A DNA stretch of 64,000 nucleotides from Belnapia arida (GCF_016773205.1 NZ_JAETWB010000001.1:620001-684000), one strand, 5' to 3'. Positions 8,531 to 17,589 are shown, numbered from the stretch's first letter. Notes: generated by a model not told the origin, from the letters alone. Translations and numbers: made by a program.

Positions 8531-9109
8531 TCAGGGCTTGACCGCGCTCGGATGCGGCTGGCGCCAGAGGATCGCCTCCGGCGCCGGGCCGGTCGGGTCG
8601 CAGCGGCGCCATTCGCCGTTCATCACCCGCTCGCCGGTCATCGCCAGGATGAAGCCCCAATGCGAGACCACCAGCGTCTCCCGCCAGTCCGGCAGCGCCG
8701 ACATCTCGGCGCGGAACAGCGCGGCGCGGGCCTCGATGCCCTGGTCGGGCTCCTCCACCGCGGGCCACCAGACGTCGTCGACATGGGCGAAGTCGAGGCC
8801 GGGGAAGGCGATGGCCAGCTCGGTGCAGGGCGAGCCGATGTCGCAGGAGAAGGCATAGCGCTCCCGCACCACCGGGTTCACCAGGACCGGCAGGCCGCGC
8901 TGCCGGGCAATGGGGGCGGCGGTCTGCAGGGCGCGGGTGTATGGCGAGGCGATGATGCGGGTGATGCGCTCGCCGGCCAGCGCCAGCACCGCCGCTTCCG
9001 CCTGCTGCTGGCCGAGCTCGGTCAGTTTCGGGTCCGGGATGCCGGGGTCGCGCTTGGTCGCGGTGAAGTGGAGGTTGAACTCGCTCTGCCCATGGCGCAG
9101 CAGGATCAC
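8531..9109 (-). CDS. Histidine phosphatase family protein (phosphoglycerate-mutase-like)
   Basis: The protein opens with VILLRHGQSEFN, containing the RHG catalytic motif, and has SPYTRALQTA, the ERYAFSCDIGSP segment and a second histidine in VVSHWGFILA. These are the landmarks of branch-1 histidine phosphatases, which remove phosphate from small molecules or proteins. I choose the GTG at 9109 (192 residues). It has a strong GGAGGA site about 7 bases upstream and the product then begins at the core fold. An ATG at 9184 would add 25 mostly basic residues with no family match. The substrate is unknown. Confidence 0.82.
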   Translation of the reverse strand: MILLRHGQSEFNLHFTATKRDPGIPDPKLTELGQQQAEAAVLALAGERITRIIASPYTRALQTAAPIARQRGLPVLVNPVVRERYAFSCDIGSPCTELAIAFPGLDFAHVDDVWWPAVEEPDQGIEARAALFRAEMSALPDWRETLVVSHWGFILAMTGERVMNGEWRRCDPTGPAPEAILWRQPHPSAVKP

Positions 9110-9260
9110 TGACGGCTTCCTCCGGCGTTTCCGCCTCGGCGTAGCTGGCGCGCGGCGGCGCGGCAAGCGGCCTTCATGGTTCATTGTTTATGGCCCCGTC
9201 ATCCTCCCGGCCGTTGCGGGGGAGGGGTCTCTCGCCTAGATAGGTGAAAAGGAGTTCATG

Positions 9261-9941
9261 ATGACGGGCGGCTTTCCGGTCGATCTGATCCTGTTCGCGA
9301 TGATCGCGGCTTTTCTCGTGTTGCGGCTGCGGAGTGTGCTTGGCAAGCGCACCGGCTTCGAGCGACCGGTGCAGCCGGAAGCGCGTGCGGCCGGCTACGA
9401 CCCGCGCGGCGGCACGATCGAGGGCGTGGCGGAGGAAGTGCCGGCCTCGGCCGCAGCGGCGCGCAGCCGGCGGGTGATCCCCGATCCGCGCACGCCTCCT
9501 GGCCAGGCGCTGGCGCGCATCGCCGAGCTGGACCGCGGCTTCGAGCCGAACCGTTTCCTCGACGGGGCGGAGTCGGCCTTCCGCATGATCGTCGCCGCAT
9601 TCGCCGCCGGCGACCGGCAGACCCTGCGCTCGCTGCTTTCGGACGACACCTATGCCGGTTTCGAGCAGGCCATCACCGCGCGGGAGAATGCCGGCGAGGC
9701 GCAGCGGACCGAGTTGCGGGCAGTGCATGAGCTGGGGATCGAGGCGGCCGACCTGCGGGGCAGCGTCGCCGATGTGACCCTGCGCTTCGTCACTGACCAG
9801 ATCAACCTGACCACCGGCCGCAACGGCGAGGTGGTGACGGGCAGCGACGCGGTGACGGAGCTGACCGATGTCTGGATCTTCCAGCGCGACCTGAGCCAGG
9901 CCGACCCGACCTGGAAGCTGGTCGCCACGCGCTCGGCCTGA
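9261..9941 (+). CDS. timA: Tim44/TimA family adaptor protein
   Basis: The 226-residue protein has one N-terminal membrane helix (FPVDLILFAMIAAFLVLRLRSVLG), a Pro/Ala-rich linker and a C-terminal Tim44-like domain (LDGAESAFRMIVAAFAAGDRQTL onward). Bacterial TimA proteins are membrane-anchored relatives of mitochondrial Tim44. Their role in bacteria is poorly defined. The ATG pair at 9258/9261 follows an AAGGAG site at 9249-9254, and the second ATG has the better spacing. It lies immediately upstream of mltA, as in many alphaproteobacteria. Confidence 0.85.
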   Translation: MTGGFPVDLILFAMIAAFLVLRLRSVLGKRTGFERPVQPEARAAGYDPRGGTIEGVAEEVPASAAAARSRRVIPDPRTPPGQALARIAELDRGFEPNRFLDGAESAFRMIVAAFAAGDRQTLRSLLSDDTYAGFEQAITARENAGEAQRTELRAVHELGIEAADLRGSVADVTLRFVTDQINLTTGRNGEVVTGSDAVTELTDVWIFQRDLSQADPTWKLVATRSA

Positions 9942-9973
9942 CGCGAGCCCTGCTCCTCCTCGGCCTCGCCCTG

Positions 9974-10915
9974 ATGCTGGGCGGGGCAGGCTGGCCGGCG
10001 GATTGGCCGGGCGAGGCGCCGGAGGCGGCGCTTGCGCCCTTTCTCCGCTCCTGCGAGGCGTTGCATGATGGCCCACCAGACTTCGCCGCCCCCTGGGCCA
10101 AGGCCTGCGCCGCGGCGGAGGCGGTGCCGCCGGGAGGCGCGGCCGCCTTCTTCGAGCGTTGGTTCATGCCGCATGCTTTAGGGGAGGGGCTCGTCACCGG
10201 CTATTACGAGCCGGAATTGCGCGGGGCCGAGGTGCCGGGCGGCGGCTATGCCGTGCCGCTCTTCGCCCTCCCTCCCGAGGGGCCGCTGCGGCTGCTGGAC
10301 CGGGGCGCCATCGAGGCGGGCGGGCTGGAAGGGCAGGGGCTCGAACTGGCCTGGGTCGATGACCCGGTCGATGCCTTCTTCCTGCAGATCCAGGGCTCCG
10401 GGCGGATCGGCCTGCCGGATGGGCGGGTGCTGCGGCTCGGCTATGCCGGGCGGAATGCGCATCCCTACCGACCGATCGGGCGCAGCCTGATCGAGCGCGG
10501 CGCCATCGCCCGCGAGGCGATGTCGATGCAGGCCATCCGCGCCTGGCTCGGCACCGCCCCGCCCGGGGAGGCGGCGGCGCTGCTCCGCGAGAACCCGGCC
10601 TATGTCTTCTTCCGTCCCATTGAGGGGCTCGATCCAGCAACCGGGCCGATCGGCACGCTCGGGGTGCCGCTGACGCCGGGCCGCTCGCTCGCCGTCGATG
10701 CCGGCATCGTGCCGCTCGGCGCGCCCCTGTTCCTGGAGACGCGGAACCCGCTGGACGGGCACCCGATCCGCCGCATCGTCCTGGCGCAGGATACCGGGGG
10801 TGCGATCCGCGGCATGGCGCGCGGCGACCTGTTCTGGGGCTGGGGGGCGGAGGCCGCCGCACGGGCCGGGCTGATGCGGGAGCCGGCCCGGCTGTTCCTG
10901 CTACTGCCCCGCTGA
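9974..10915 (+). CDS. mltA: Membrane-bound lytic murein transglycosylase A (MltA)
   Basis: MltA cleaves the glycan backbone of peptidoglycan with formation of 1,6-anhydro ends. The product (313 residues from this ATG) has GYYEPELRGAEVPGGG, FFLQIQGSGRIGLPDGRVLRLGYAGRN, GVPLTPGRSLAVDAGIVPLG and the C-terminal LAQDTGGAIRGMARGDLFWGWG. The last of these carries the conserved catalytic Asp region of the 3D/MltA folds. The frame continues upstream as a leucine-rich run (LTRALLLLGLAL), so the export signal probably starts before this ATG at a rarer start codon around 9938. The start is therefore uncertain. Confidence 0.9.
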   Translation: MLGGAGWPADWPGEAPEAALAPFLRSCEALHDGPPDFAAPWAKACAAAEAVPPGGAAAFFERWFMPHALGEGLVTGYYEPELRGAEVPGGGYAVPLFALPPEGPLRLLDRGAIEAGGLEGQGLELAWVDDPVDAFFLQIQGSGRIGLPDGRVLRLGYAGRNAHPYRPIGRSLIERGAIAREAMSMQAIRAWLGTAPPGEAAALLRENPAYVFFRPIEGLDPATGPIGTLGVPLTPGRSLAVDAGIVPLGAPLFLETRNPLDGHPIRRIVLAQDTGGAIRGMARGDLFWGWGAEAAARAGLMREPARLFLLLPR

Positions 10916-10938
10916 CGGAGGGGTACAGTTTCGGCAAC

Positions 10939-10968
10939 GGCGTCCTTCCGCCGGGGGCGGCGGACGCC
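10939..10968. repeat. Two-step inverted repeat upstream of the CCG-domain gene
   Basis: GGCGTCC (10939-10945) pairs with GGACGCC (10962-10968). Inside it CCGCC (10948-10952) pairs with GGCGG (10956-10960). The structure ends 12 bases before the next start codon. It could be the terminator of mltA or a leader structure; no T-run is present. Confidence 0.4.
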
Positions 10969-10980
10969 TAGATTGCAGGC

Positions 10981-11748
10981 ATGCTCCAGACCCGCCCCCG
11001 CGTCGCGCTCTTCGTCACCTGCCTGGTCGATCTCTACCGGCCGAATGTCGGCTTCTCCGCCATCGCCCTGCTGGAGGAAGCGGGCTGCCAAGTGGAGGTG
11101 CCGCGGGCGCAGACCTGCTGCGGCCAGCCGGCCTACAACAGCGGCGACCGGCAGACGGCGAAGGACCTGGCGCGGGCTGTCATCGACGAGTTCCTGCATT
11201 ACGACCACGTCGTCGTGCCGAGTGGAAGCTGCGGCGGGATGGTCTCGCATCACTACCCGGCGCTGTTCGACGACGACCCGGAGTACCGCGGCAAGGCGGA
11301 GGCGCTGGGCGCAAAGACACATGAGCTGGTCTCCTTCCTCACCGATGTGCGGGGGATGCAGGGCGTCGCCGCGCGCTTTGAGGGCGTCGTCACCTATCAC
11401 GACAGCTGCTCGGGGCTCCGGGAGCTCGGGGTGAAGGCGCAGCCGCGCAAGCTCCTCGGCTCGATGCCGGGCGTGGTCGTCAAGGAGATGGCCGATGCCG
11501 AGATCTGCTGCGGCTTCGGCGGCACCTTCTGCGTGAAGTACCCGGAAATCTCCACGCGGATGGTGACCGACAAGGCGAAGTCCATCGCCGCCACGGGGGC
11601 GGACACGCTGCTCGCCGGCGATCTCGGCTGCCTGCTCAACATGGCGGGTCGGCTGAAGCGGGAGGGCGTGCCGGTAAAGGTGCGCCATGTGGCGGAAGTC
11701 CTGGCCGGGCGGACGGAGGATGCCCCGGCGATCGGTGAGGTGTCATGA
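10981..11748 (+). CDS. LutA/YkgE-like (Fe-S)-binding protein with CCG domains
   Basis: The 255-residue product has two cysteine-rich CCG domains: TCCGQPAYNSG near residue 45 and DSCSGLRELG ... ICCGFGGTFC in the second half. This is the architecture of LutA, a subunit of the LutABC L-lactate oxidation complex, and of related GlpC/HdrB-type redox proteins. No lutB or lutC lies next to it, so an involvement in lactate use is only a possibility. It overlaps the following dioxygenase gene by four bases. I see no convincing ribosome site before the ATG. Confidence 0.8.
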   Translation: MLQTRPRVALFVTCLVDLYRPNVGFSAIALLEEAGCQVEVPRAQTCCGQPAYNSGDRQTAKDLARAVIDEFLHYDHVVVPSGSCGGMVSHHYPALFDDDPEYRGKAEALGAKTHELVSFLTDVRGMQGVAARFEGVVTYHDSCSGLRELGVKAQPRKLLGSMPGVVVKEMADAEICCGFGGTFCVKYPEISTRMVTDKAKSIAATGADTLLAGDLGCLLNMAGRLKREGVPVKVRHVAEVLAGRTEDAPAIGEVS

Positions 11749-12479
11749 GCGCGGCGCTGAGGATCGACGTGGCGGACCCGTTGCAGGCGGAGGTGGCGGC
11801 GCAGGGCTTCGCGCGGCTGCCGGGGGCGGCGCTGGAGGCGTCGCTTGGCCTTTCGCCGACGGCACTGGCGGAATTCGCCGGCAGCTGGGAGCGGCTTGAG
11901 ACTGACCGCTTCATGGCCGATGGCGGCCGCTACCGGCGGCGGCGGCATGCCAATTTCACCGCGCGCGCCGGCGTGGCGGGGCATGTGCGGGGGCCGCACC
12001 GCCCGCATTTCCAGGCGGTCGTCCACAACAGCCTGAATGGCGGCGTGGAGCGCTGGTTCGCCCCGGTGGAGGATGCGATTGGCGAGGGGCCGGTGTTGCA
12101 TGCGCTGCTCGATCTCGGCCGGTCGGTCGCCGATGCGAGGGCGCCGGGCGCCCATTGGTTCGTCGAGATGCATCAGTTCCGCATCGAGGCGGCGGCAGGC
12201 GCCCCGGGCTTTCCGACGCCCGAGGGCGTCCATCATGACGGCGTCGGTTACGTGCTGATCGGCATGATGGCGCGGACCAATCTCGCGGGCGGCGAAACGC
12301 TCGTCACCGACGATGCCGGAGCGGAGCTGGCGCGCTTCACCCTGCTCGACCGGCTGGACACCGCCTTCATCGACGACCGGCGCGTGATGCATGGGGTGAC
12401 GCCGGTGCGGCCGGTGGACCCGGCGCTGCCCTCCTGCCGGGATGTGCTGGTCATCACATGGAAGCGCGCGGAGGGCTGA
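11745..12479 (+). CDS. 2-oxoglutarate/Fe(II) dioxygenase family protein (amino-acid-hydroxylase-like)
   Basis: The 244-residue protein matches the 2OG-Fe dioxygenase family that includes the Bacillus L-isoleucine 4-hydroxylase. The visible metal ligands are His163-x-Asp165 in GVHHDGVGYV and His216 in RRVMHGVTPV. Arg232 near the C-terminus is a candidate for 2-oxoglutarate binding. Such enzymes hydroxylate free amino acids or small molecules in the cytoplasm; the substrate is unknown. Its start lies inside the stop of the upstream CCG-domain gene (ATGA overlap), so the two are made together. Confidence 0.78.
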   Translation: MSAALRIDVADPLQAEVAAQGFARLPGAALEASLGLSPTALAEFAGSWERLETDRFMADGGRYRRRRHANFTARAGVAGHVRGPHRPHFQAVVHNSLNGGVERWFAPVEDAIGEGPVLHALLDLGRSVADARAPGAHWFVEMHQFRIEAAAGAPGFPTPEGVHHDGVGYVLIGMMARTNLAGGETLVTDDAGAELARFTLLDRLDTAFIDDRRVMHGVTPVRPVDPALPSCRDVLVITWKRAEG

Positions 12480-12485
12480 GCTCCC

Positions 12486-12695
12486 TCAGCGGTTGGCGGC
12501 CTTGTTGGTGCCGACATTCTCGTGCCACTCGATCGGCAGCCCGTCCCAGCTGGCGAGCTGCTTGCCCGGCCATTTGCGGCGGACATAGACGCGAAAGCCA
12601 TCCGCCGTGGCCTCGACATAGCCTGACTTACCGTCATTGAGGCGGAGGTGCTGGGCCAGCTCCTCCGCGCGGTCCTGCATGTAGCTGTCGGCCAT
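12486..12695 (-). CDS. Small conserved hypothetical protein (69 aa)
   Basis: The ATG at 12695 is preceded by a GGAGGAT site. The product MADSYMQDRAEELAQHL continues with a compact charged and aromatic sequence (GYVEATADGFRVYVRR, KQLASWDGLPIEWHEN) that looks like a single small alpha/beta fold. It has no signal or membrane segment. The frame is open far upstream, but the ribosome site fixes the start. I do not recognise a function. Confidence 0.65.
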   Translation of the reverse strand: MADSYMQDRAEELAQHLRLNDGKSGYVEATADGFRVYVRRKWPGKQLASWDGLPIEWHENVGTNKAANR

Positions 12696-12819
12696 GGCGC
12701 TGATCCTCCCTGTCCGTGCCACCTTGCCCCATCCGGCGGCCGAAGGGGCTACAAAGCCAGGTGTCCGATACCCCGAGGGCGGGCCATGATGGCGGCCTTC
12801 AGCCAAGGGGACCGCTTCC

Positions 12820-14235
12820 ATGCAGCATCTTCCCTCCGAACTCTGGCGCTGGGACGCCGTGGACCTGGCGCGCGCCATCCGGCTCCGCGCGGTCTCGGCA
12901 CGGGAGGCGGTGCGGGCGGTGCTCGACCGTTGCGCGGCGGTGAACCCTGCGATCAATGCCGTCGTCCTCGTGCTGGAGGAGGAGGCGCTGGCGGCGGCCG
13001 CGGCGGCTGATGCCGCCATCGCCCGGGGCGAGGCGGTGGGGCCGCTGCATGGCGTGCCGGTCACCACCAAGATCAATGCCGACCAGAAGGGGCTGCCGAC
13101 CAGCAATGGCTGCTTGCCCTGGCGTGACCTGATCGCGCCGGAGGACAGCGCGGTCATCGCCAATCTCCGCGCGGCGGGGGCGATCATCGTCGGGCGGACC
13201 AATACGCCGGCGCTGTCCATGCGGTGGTTCACCGAGAATGCGCTGCACGGGCGGACGCTCAACCCGTGGAACAGGGATCACACGCCCGGCGGCTCCTCCG
13301 GCGGGGCGTCTGCCGCCTGCGCGGCGGGCATCGGGCCGATCGCCCATGGCAACGACCTCGGCGGCAGCGTGCGCTACCCAGCCTATGCCTGCGGGATCGC
13401 CGGCATCCGGCCGAGCTTCGGGCGCATCCCCGCCTTCAACCCGACCATGACGTCGGAGCGGCCGCTCTCGGGCCAGCTCATGTCCACCCAGGGGCCGCTG
13501 GCCCGGCGCGTCGCCGACCTGCGGGTGGCGCTCGCTGTGATGGCGCGGGGGGATGCGCGGGACCCGTGGTGGATGCCGGCCCCGCTGGAGGGGCCGCCGG
13601 CGCCACGGCCGATCCGCGTCGCGCTCTCGGTCGATCCGGCGGGAACGGGAGTGCACCCGGAGGTTGCCGCAGCGGTACGCCGAGCGGCCGGGTTCCTCGC
13701 TGCCGCCGGCTATGCGGTGGAGGAGCGCGACCCGCCCGATTTCGCAGGCGCCGCGCGGGACTGGGACGCCTTCGCCCATGGCGAGGCGCGGCTCTTCATG
13801 GGTGAGGCCTTTGCGCGGAATGCCGACCAGGGCGCGCAGGACACCTACCGCTACATGCTGGCACATTGCGCGCCGACCGACCTCGAAGGGTATATGCGCC
13901 TCGCCGCCCGGCGGACGACGCGGCAGCGGGACTGGGCGCGCTTCATGGCGGAGGTGCCGCTGGTGCTCTGCCCGGTCTCCGGCGAGCCGCCCTTCCCGCA
14001 GGGGCTGGACGTGGCGGGCCAGCAGGGCTTCGATTCGGTCTACCGGGCGCAGCAGCCGCTACTGGCGACGCCGCTGCTCGGCCTGCCGAGCGTCTCTGTC
14101 CCGACCGGGCTGACGGCGGATGGGCTGCCGATGGGCGTGCAGATCATCGCGCCGCGCTGGCGGGAGGATCTGGCGTTGGACGCGGCGGAAGTGGTCGAGG
14201 CAGCCTGCCCCATGCCAACGCCAGTAATGGGCTAA
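12820..14235 (+). CDS. Amidase (amidase signature family)
   Basis: The 471-residue enzyme carries the Ser-cisSer-Lys machinery: Lys84 in GVPVTTKINAD, the GGSSGG loop with Ser159, and the nucleophile Ser183 in NDLGGSVRYPAYA. These enzymes hydrolyse amide bonds of small molecules. A GatA role is unlikely because gatB and gatC are absent. The ATG follows an AAGGGGA ribosome site. The gene converges with a TRAP transporter operon, and one could imagine that it processes an imported substrate; that link is inference. Confidence 0.85.
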   Translation: MQHLPSELWRWDAVDLARAIRLRAVSAREAVRAVLDRCAAVNPAINAVVLVLEEEALAAAAAADAAIARGEAVGPLHGVPVTTKINADQKGLPTSNGCLPWRDLIAPEDSAVIANLRAAGAIIVGRTNTPALSMRWFTENALHGRTLNPWNRDHTPGGSSGGASAACAAGIGPIAHGNDLGGSVRYPAYACGIAGIRPSFGRIPAFNPTMTSERPLSGQLMSTQGPLARRVADLRVALAVMARGDARDPWWMPAPLEGPPAPRPIRVALSVDPAGTGVHPEVAAAVRRAAGFLAAAGYAVEERDPPDFAGAARDWDAFAHGEARLFMGEAFARNADQGAQDTYRYMLAHCAPTDLEGYMRLAARRTTRQRDWARFMAEVPLVLCPVSGEPPFPQGLDVAGQQGFDSVYRAQQPLLATPLLGLPSVSVPTGLTADGLPMGVQIIAPRWREDLALDAAEVVEAACPMPTPVMG

Positions 14236-14294
14236 CCCTTGGCGCGGTCCTGGGGAAGCTTCCCCCGGCGAAGGTGCGGAGGCCGAACCCCCGG

Positions 14295-15710
14295 CTACCG
14301 GAACACCGGCGGTGCGTCATCCTCAGGCAGATCGGGCAGCGGCACCTCGATCCGCACCGTGCTCGGGTCGACGCCGGTGCCCTTGTCCAGCCAGTAGGTC
14401 ACGCTCTGGGGCCAGAAGATGACGATGGCGACAAGCACCAGCTGCAGCCCGACCCAGGGAATGGCGCCCCAGTAGATGTCGCTGCTGCGGACCTCCTTCG
14501 GCGCGATGCCGCGCAGGTAGAAGAGCGCGAAGCCGAAGGGCGGATGCATGAAGCTGGTCTGCATGTTCACGCAGATCAGCACGCCGAACCAGACGAGATC
14601 GATGCCGAGCTTGGCCGCGACCGGGGCCAGCAGCGGGACGACGATGAAGGCGATCTCGAAGAAGTCGAGGAAGAAGGCCAGGAAGAAGATGAAGATGTTG
14701 ACCGCGATGAGGAAGCCGGTCGCTCCGCCGGGCAGCTTCATCAGCATGTGCTCGATCCAGAGCGAGCCATCGACGCCCTGGAAGACCAGGCTGAACACCG
14801 TCGCGCCGATCAGGATGAAGATCACCATGGCGGTGATCCGCATGGTGTTCTCCATCGCCTGGCGCAGCAGCGGCCAGGTGAAGCGACCATTGACCCAGGC
14901 GAGGCCGATGGCACCGACCGCGCCCATCGCACCCGCCTCGGTCGGCGTTGCGAGGCCGAGGAAGATGGTGCCGAGGACGAGGAAGATCAGCACGATGGAG
15001 GGCACCATGCCCTTCGCCACGCGCCAGATCAGCGGCCAGCCGCGTTGCGTCAGCGCCTCGTCCGGCAGCGCCGGCACCTTGTGGGGGGCGAAGATGCTGA
15101 CGCCCACGATGAAGAGGATGAAGAGCAGGATCTGGAGGATTGATGGCCCGATGGCGCCGGCATACATGTCGCCGACCGACTTGCCGAGCTGGTCGCCGAG
15201 GACGATCAGCACGAGCGAGGGCGGGATGACCTGGGTGATGGTGCCGGAGGCCGCGATCACGCCCGTGGCGATCCGCATGTCGTAGCCGTAGCGCATCATG
15301 ATGGGCAGCGAGATCATGCCCATGGCGATGACCGAGGCGGCGACCGTGCCGGTGATGGCGCCGAGCACCGCGCCGACCAGGATGACGGCATAGGCGAGGC
15401 CGCCCGGGATCTTGCCGAAGAGCTGGCCGGTACCTTCCAGCAGGTCCTCGGCAAGGCCGCATCGTTCGAGGATGGCGCCCATCAGGGTGAAGAAGGGGAT
15501 CGAGAGCAGCAGGTCGTTCTGCACGATCCCGAAGACCCGCAGCGGCAGGTTGCCGAGATAGGCCGGGGTGAAGAAGCCGAGCTCGATCGAGAGGAAGCCG
15601 AAGAACAGCCCGGTCGCGGCCAGGCTGAAGGCGACGGGGAAGCCGATCAGCAGGAAGACGACCAGCCCGCCGAACATCAGCGGGGCCATCACGTCCATGT
15701 CGAGGGTCAT
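14295..15710 (-). CDS. TRAP transporter large permease subunit (DctM/TakM type)
   Basis: The 471-residue protein is highly hydrophobic with about twelve membrane segments and the DctM-type sequence GGLVVFLLIGFPVAFSLAATGLFFG at the start. SGTITQVIPPSLVLIVLGDQLG and GATVFSLVFQG follow. It forms the sodium-driven translocation channel of a tripartite ATP-independent periplasmic transporter. It is the third gene of the minus-strand set after the binding protein and small permease, with 19 bases separating it from dctQ. Confidence 0.9.
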   Translation of the reverse strand: MTLDMDVMAPLMFGGLVVFLLIGFPVAFSLAATGLFFGFLSIELGFFTPAYLGNLPLRVFGIVQNDLLLSIPFFTLMGAILERCGLAEDLLEGTGQLFGKIPGGLAYAVILVGAVLGAITGTVAASVIAMGMISLPIMMRYGYDMRIATGVIAASGTITQVIPPSLVLIVLGDQLGKSVGDMYAGAIGPSILQILLFILFIVGVSIFAPHKVPALPDEALTQRGWPLIWRVAKGMVPSIVLIFLVLGTIFLGLATPTEAGAMGAVGAIGLAWVNGRFTWPLLRQAMENTMRITAMVIFILIGATVFSLVFQGVDGSLWIEHMLMKLPGGATGFLIAVNIFIFFLAFFLDFFEIAFIVVPLLAPVAAKLGIDLVWFGVLICVNMQTSFMHPPFGFALFYLRGIAPKEVRSSDIYWGAIPWVGLQLVLVAIVIFWPQSVTYWLDKGTGVDPSTVRIEVPLPDLPEDDAPPVFR

Positions 15711-15729
15711 GGGATCTGTCGGTCCTGGT

Positions 15730-16278
15730 TCACTGCTCGGGGCGGTGGTACTCGACCACCACCTCGGCTGCCGGGCGGATGCCGCGCAACAGGGCGATGC
15801 GCTTGATGAGTTCCGAGAAGCCCTGCAAGGTCAGCAGCACGAAGCCGACGGGCAGCAGCAGCTTCACCGGCCAGCGGAGCAGGCCGCCGGCATTGGGGCT
15901 GCCCTCGTCGCGCACCCAGCTGTCCAGGAAGAAGGGCCAGGTCATCCAGGCCAGCAGCATGACCGCCGGCAGCATGAAGAAGATGAAGCCGAAGACGTCG
16001 ATCCAGAGCCGCGTCCGCTCCGAGACATTGCCGTAGAGCAGGTCGACGCGGACATGCTCGTTGCGGAACAGGGTGTAGGAGGCGCCGAGCAGCACGATGG
16101 CGCCGAAGAGGTACCACTGCACCTCCAGCCAGGCATTGGAGCTGTAGGAGACGCCGTAGCGCACGAAGGCATTGCCGGCGCTGATGAGGCAGGCAAGCAG
16201 CACCGCCCAGTCGGCCAGCTTGCCGACGGCGGTGTTCAGCTTGTCGACGCCCCGGCTGAAGGCGATCAGTGGACCCAT
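15730..16278 (-). CDS. TRAP transporter small permease subunit (DctQ type)
   Basis: The 182-residue membrane protein has four hydrophobic helices and the DctQ features NAFVRYGVSYSSNAWLEVQW and RNEHVRVDLLYG. It pairs with the large permease in the inner membrane. It lies between the binding-protein and large-permease genes in the usual order (P, Q, M), so the three form one operon. Confidence 0.88.
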   Translation of the reverse strand: MGPLIAFSRGVDKLNTAVGKLADWAVLLACLISAGNAFVRYGVSYSSNAWLEVQWYLFGAIVLLGASYTLFRNEHVRVDLLYGNVSERTRLWIDVFGFIFFMLPAVMLLAWMTWPFFLDSWVRDEGSPNAGGLLRWPVKLLLPVGFVLLTLQGFSELIKRIALLRGIRPAAEVVVEYHRPEQ

Positions 16279-16302
16279 GGATACCGGACTCCGCGAGCGC
16301 CG

Positions 16303-17400
16303 TCAGCGGCGCTGCTGCTGTTCCTGCGCCTGCATGAAGTAGCCGAAATTGTCAAAGGTGCTCTCGGCGACGCGGAACCACTGGTACTGCGAGTCGCGGA
16401 AGGCGCGCCAGTGCTCGTAGACCTTCTTGAAATTCGCGTTCCTGGCCGCGGTTTCGTCATAAAGCTCGAAGGCGGCCTTGTAGCAGGCCTGCATCACCTC
16501 GCGCGGGAAGGCGCGGAGCTGGGTGCCGGCGCCGATCAACCGGCGCAGCGCCTGCGGGTTCTGCACGTCGTACTTGGCCATGGTCTCGATGGTGCTGTCG
16601 CGGCAGGCGCTCTCCAGCGCTTCCTTGTAGAGCTGCGGCAGCTCCTCGTACTTCGCCTTCGCGATGTAGAAGGAGAGGTTGAGCGAACCCTCCCACCAGC
16701 CCGGATAGTAGTAGTAGGGCGCGACGCGGTTGAAGCCGAGCTTCTCGTCGTCATAGGGGCCGATCCACTCGGCGGCGTCGATCGTGCCCTTCTCGAGCGC
16801 CGGATAGATGTCGCCGCCGGCGATCTGCTGCGGCACCACGCCGAGCTTCTGCAGCACGTTGCCGGCGAAGCCGCCGACCCGGAACTTCAGGCCCGAGAGA
16901 TCCTGGACGGTCTTGATCTCCTTGCGGAACCAGCCGCCCATCTGGGCGCCGGTATTGCCCGCCGGGATGGAGACGATGTTGTAGCCCTCGAAGAACTCCT
17001 TGAGGACCTCGCGCCCGCCGCCGGCCTGCAGCCAGGCATTGATCTGACGCATGTTGAGGCCGAAGGGCACGGCGCCGTCGAAGGCGAAGGTCGGGTCCTT
17101 GCCGACGAAGTAGTAGCTGGCGGTATGCGCCGCTTCCACCGTGCCGTTCTGCACCGCATCGGCGACGGCAAGGCCGGGGACCAGCTCGCCGGCGGCGAAG
17201 ACGCGGATCTGGAACTTGTTGTCGGTCAGCGCCGCGACGCGCTTCGCCACATGCTCGCCGGCGCCGTAGATGGTATCGAGCGATTTGGGGAAGGAGGAGG
17301 CGCAGCGCCAGCGAACTTCCGGCATGGCCTGGGCGATGGCGGGCGTGGCCAAGGCCAGCGTGCCGGCGGCGGCACCGGCGAACAACCCTCGACGATCCAT
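16303..17400 (-). CDS. TRAP transporter substrate-binding protein, TakP-like (2-oxoacid type)
   Basis: The product of 365 residues has a signal with a twin arginine (MDRRGLFAGAAAG) and an AxA-type cleavage region, so it is periplasmic. From memory it tracks the Rhodobacter TakP protein closely. Shared stretches are ASSFPKSLDTIYGAGE, the GNTGAQMGGWFRKE region, GVVPQQIAGGDIYPALEKG and GPYDDEKLGF. TakP binds pyruvate and other 2-oxoacids with sodium, so 2-oxoacid uptake is the best guess. The ligand should be treated as inference. It is the first gene of the operon, with an AGGAAAG ribosome site. Confidence 0.85.
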   Translation of the reverse strand: MDRRGLFAGAAAGTLALATPAIAQAMPEVRWRCASSFPKSLDTIYGAGEHVAKRVAALTDNKFQIRVFAAGELVPGLAVADAVQNGTVEAAHTASYYFVGKDPTFAFDGAVPFGLNMRQINAWLQAGGGREVLKEFFEGYNIVSIPAGNTGAQMGGWFRKEIKTVQDLSGLKFRVGGFAGNVLQKLGVVPQQIAGGDIYPALEKGTIDAAEWIGPYDDEKLGFNRVAPYYYYPGWWEGSLNLSFYIAKAKYEELPQLYKEALESACRDSTIETMAKYDVQNPQALRRLIGAGTQLRAFPREVMQACYKAAFELYDETAARNANFKKVYEHWRAFRDSQYQWFRVAESTFDNFGYFMQAQEQQQRR

Positions 17401-17589
17401 GATCTTTCCTGTTCCCCGGGACGAGTCCTGATGTCGCGCCCAAGGCGCTCGGGCGCGTCTCTATCCTGTCGTTGCACGAAAGTTAAGGCACGATTTGCGG
17501 CCCGCCGCTCCGGCCGGCGGAATGGCCCCTTCGCGCCGGTCGCGAGGCCGGGTTAGACTGCCGCCCGTGCAAGCCTCGCCCTGCCCCCT

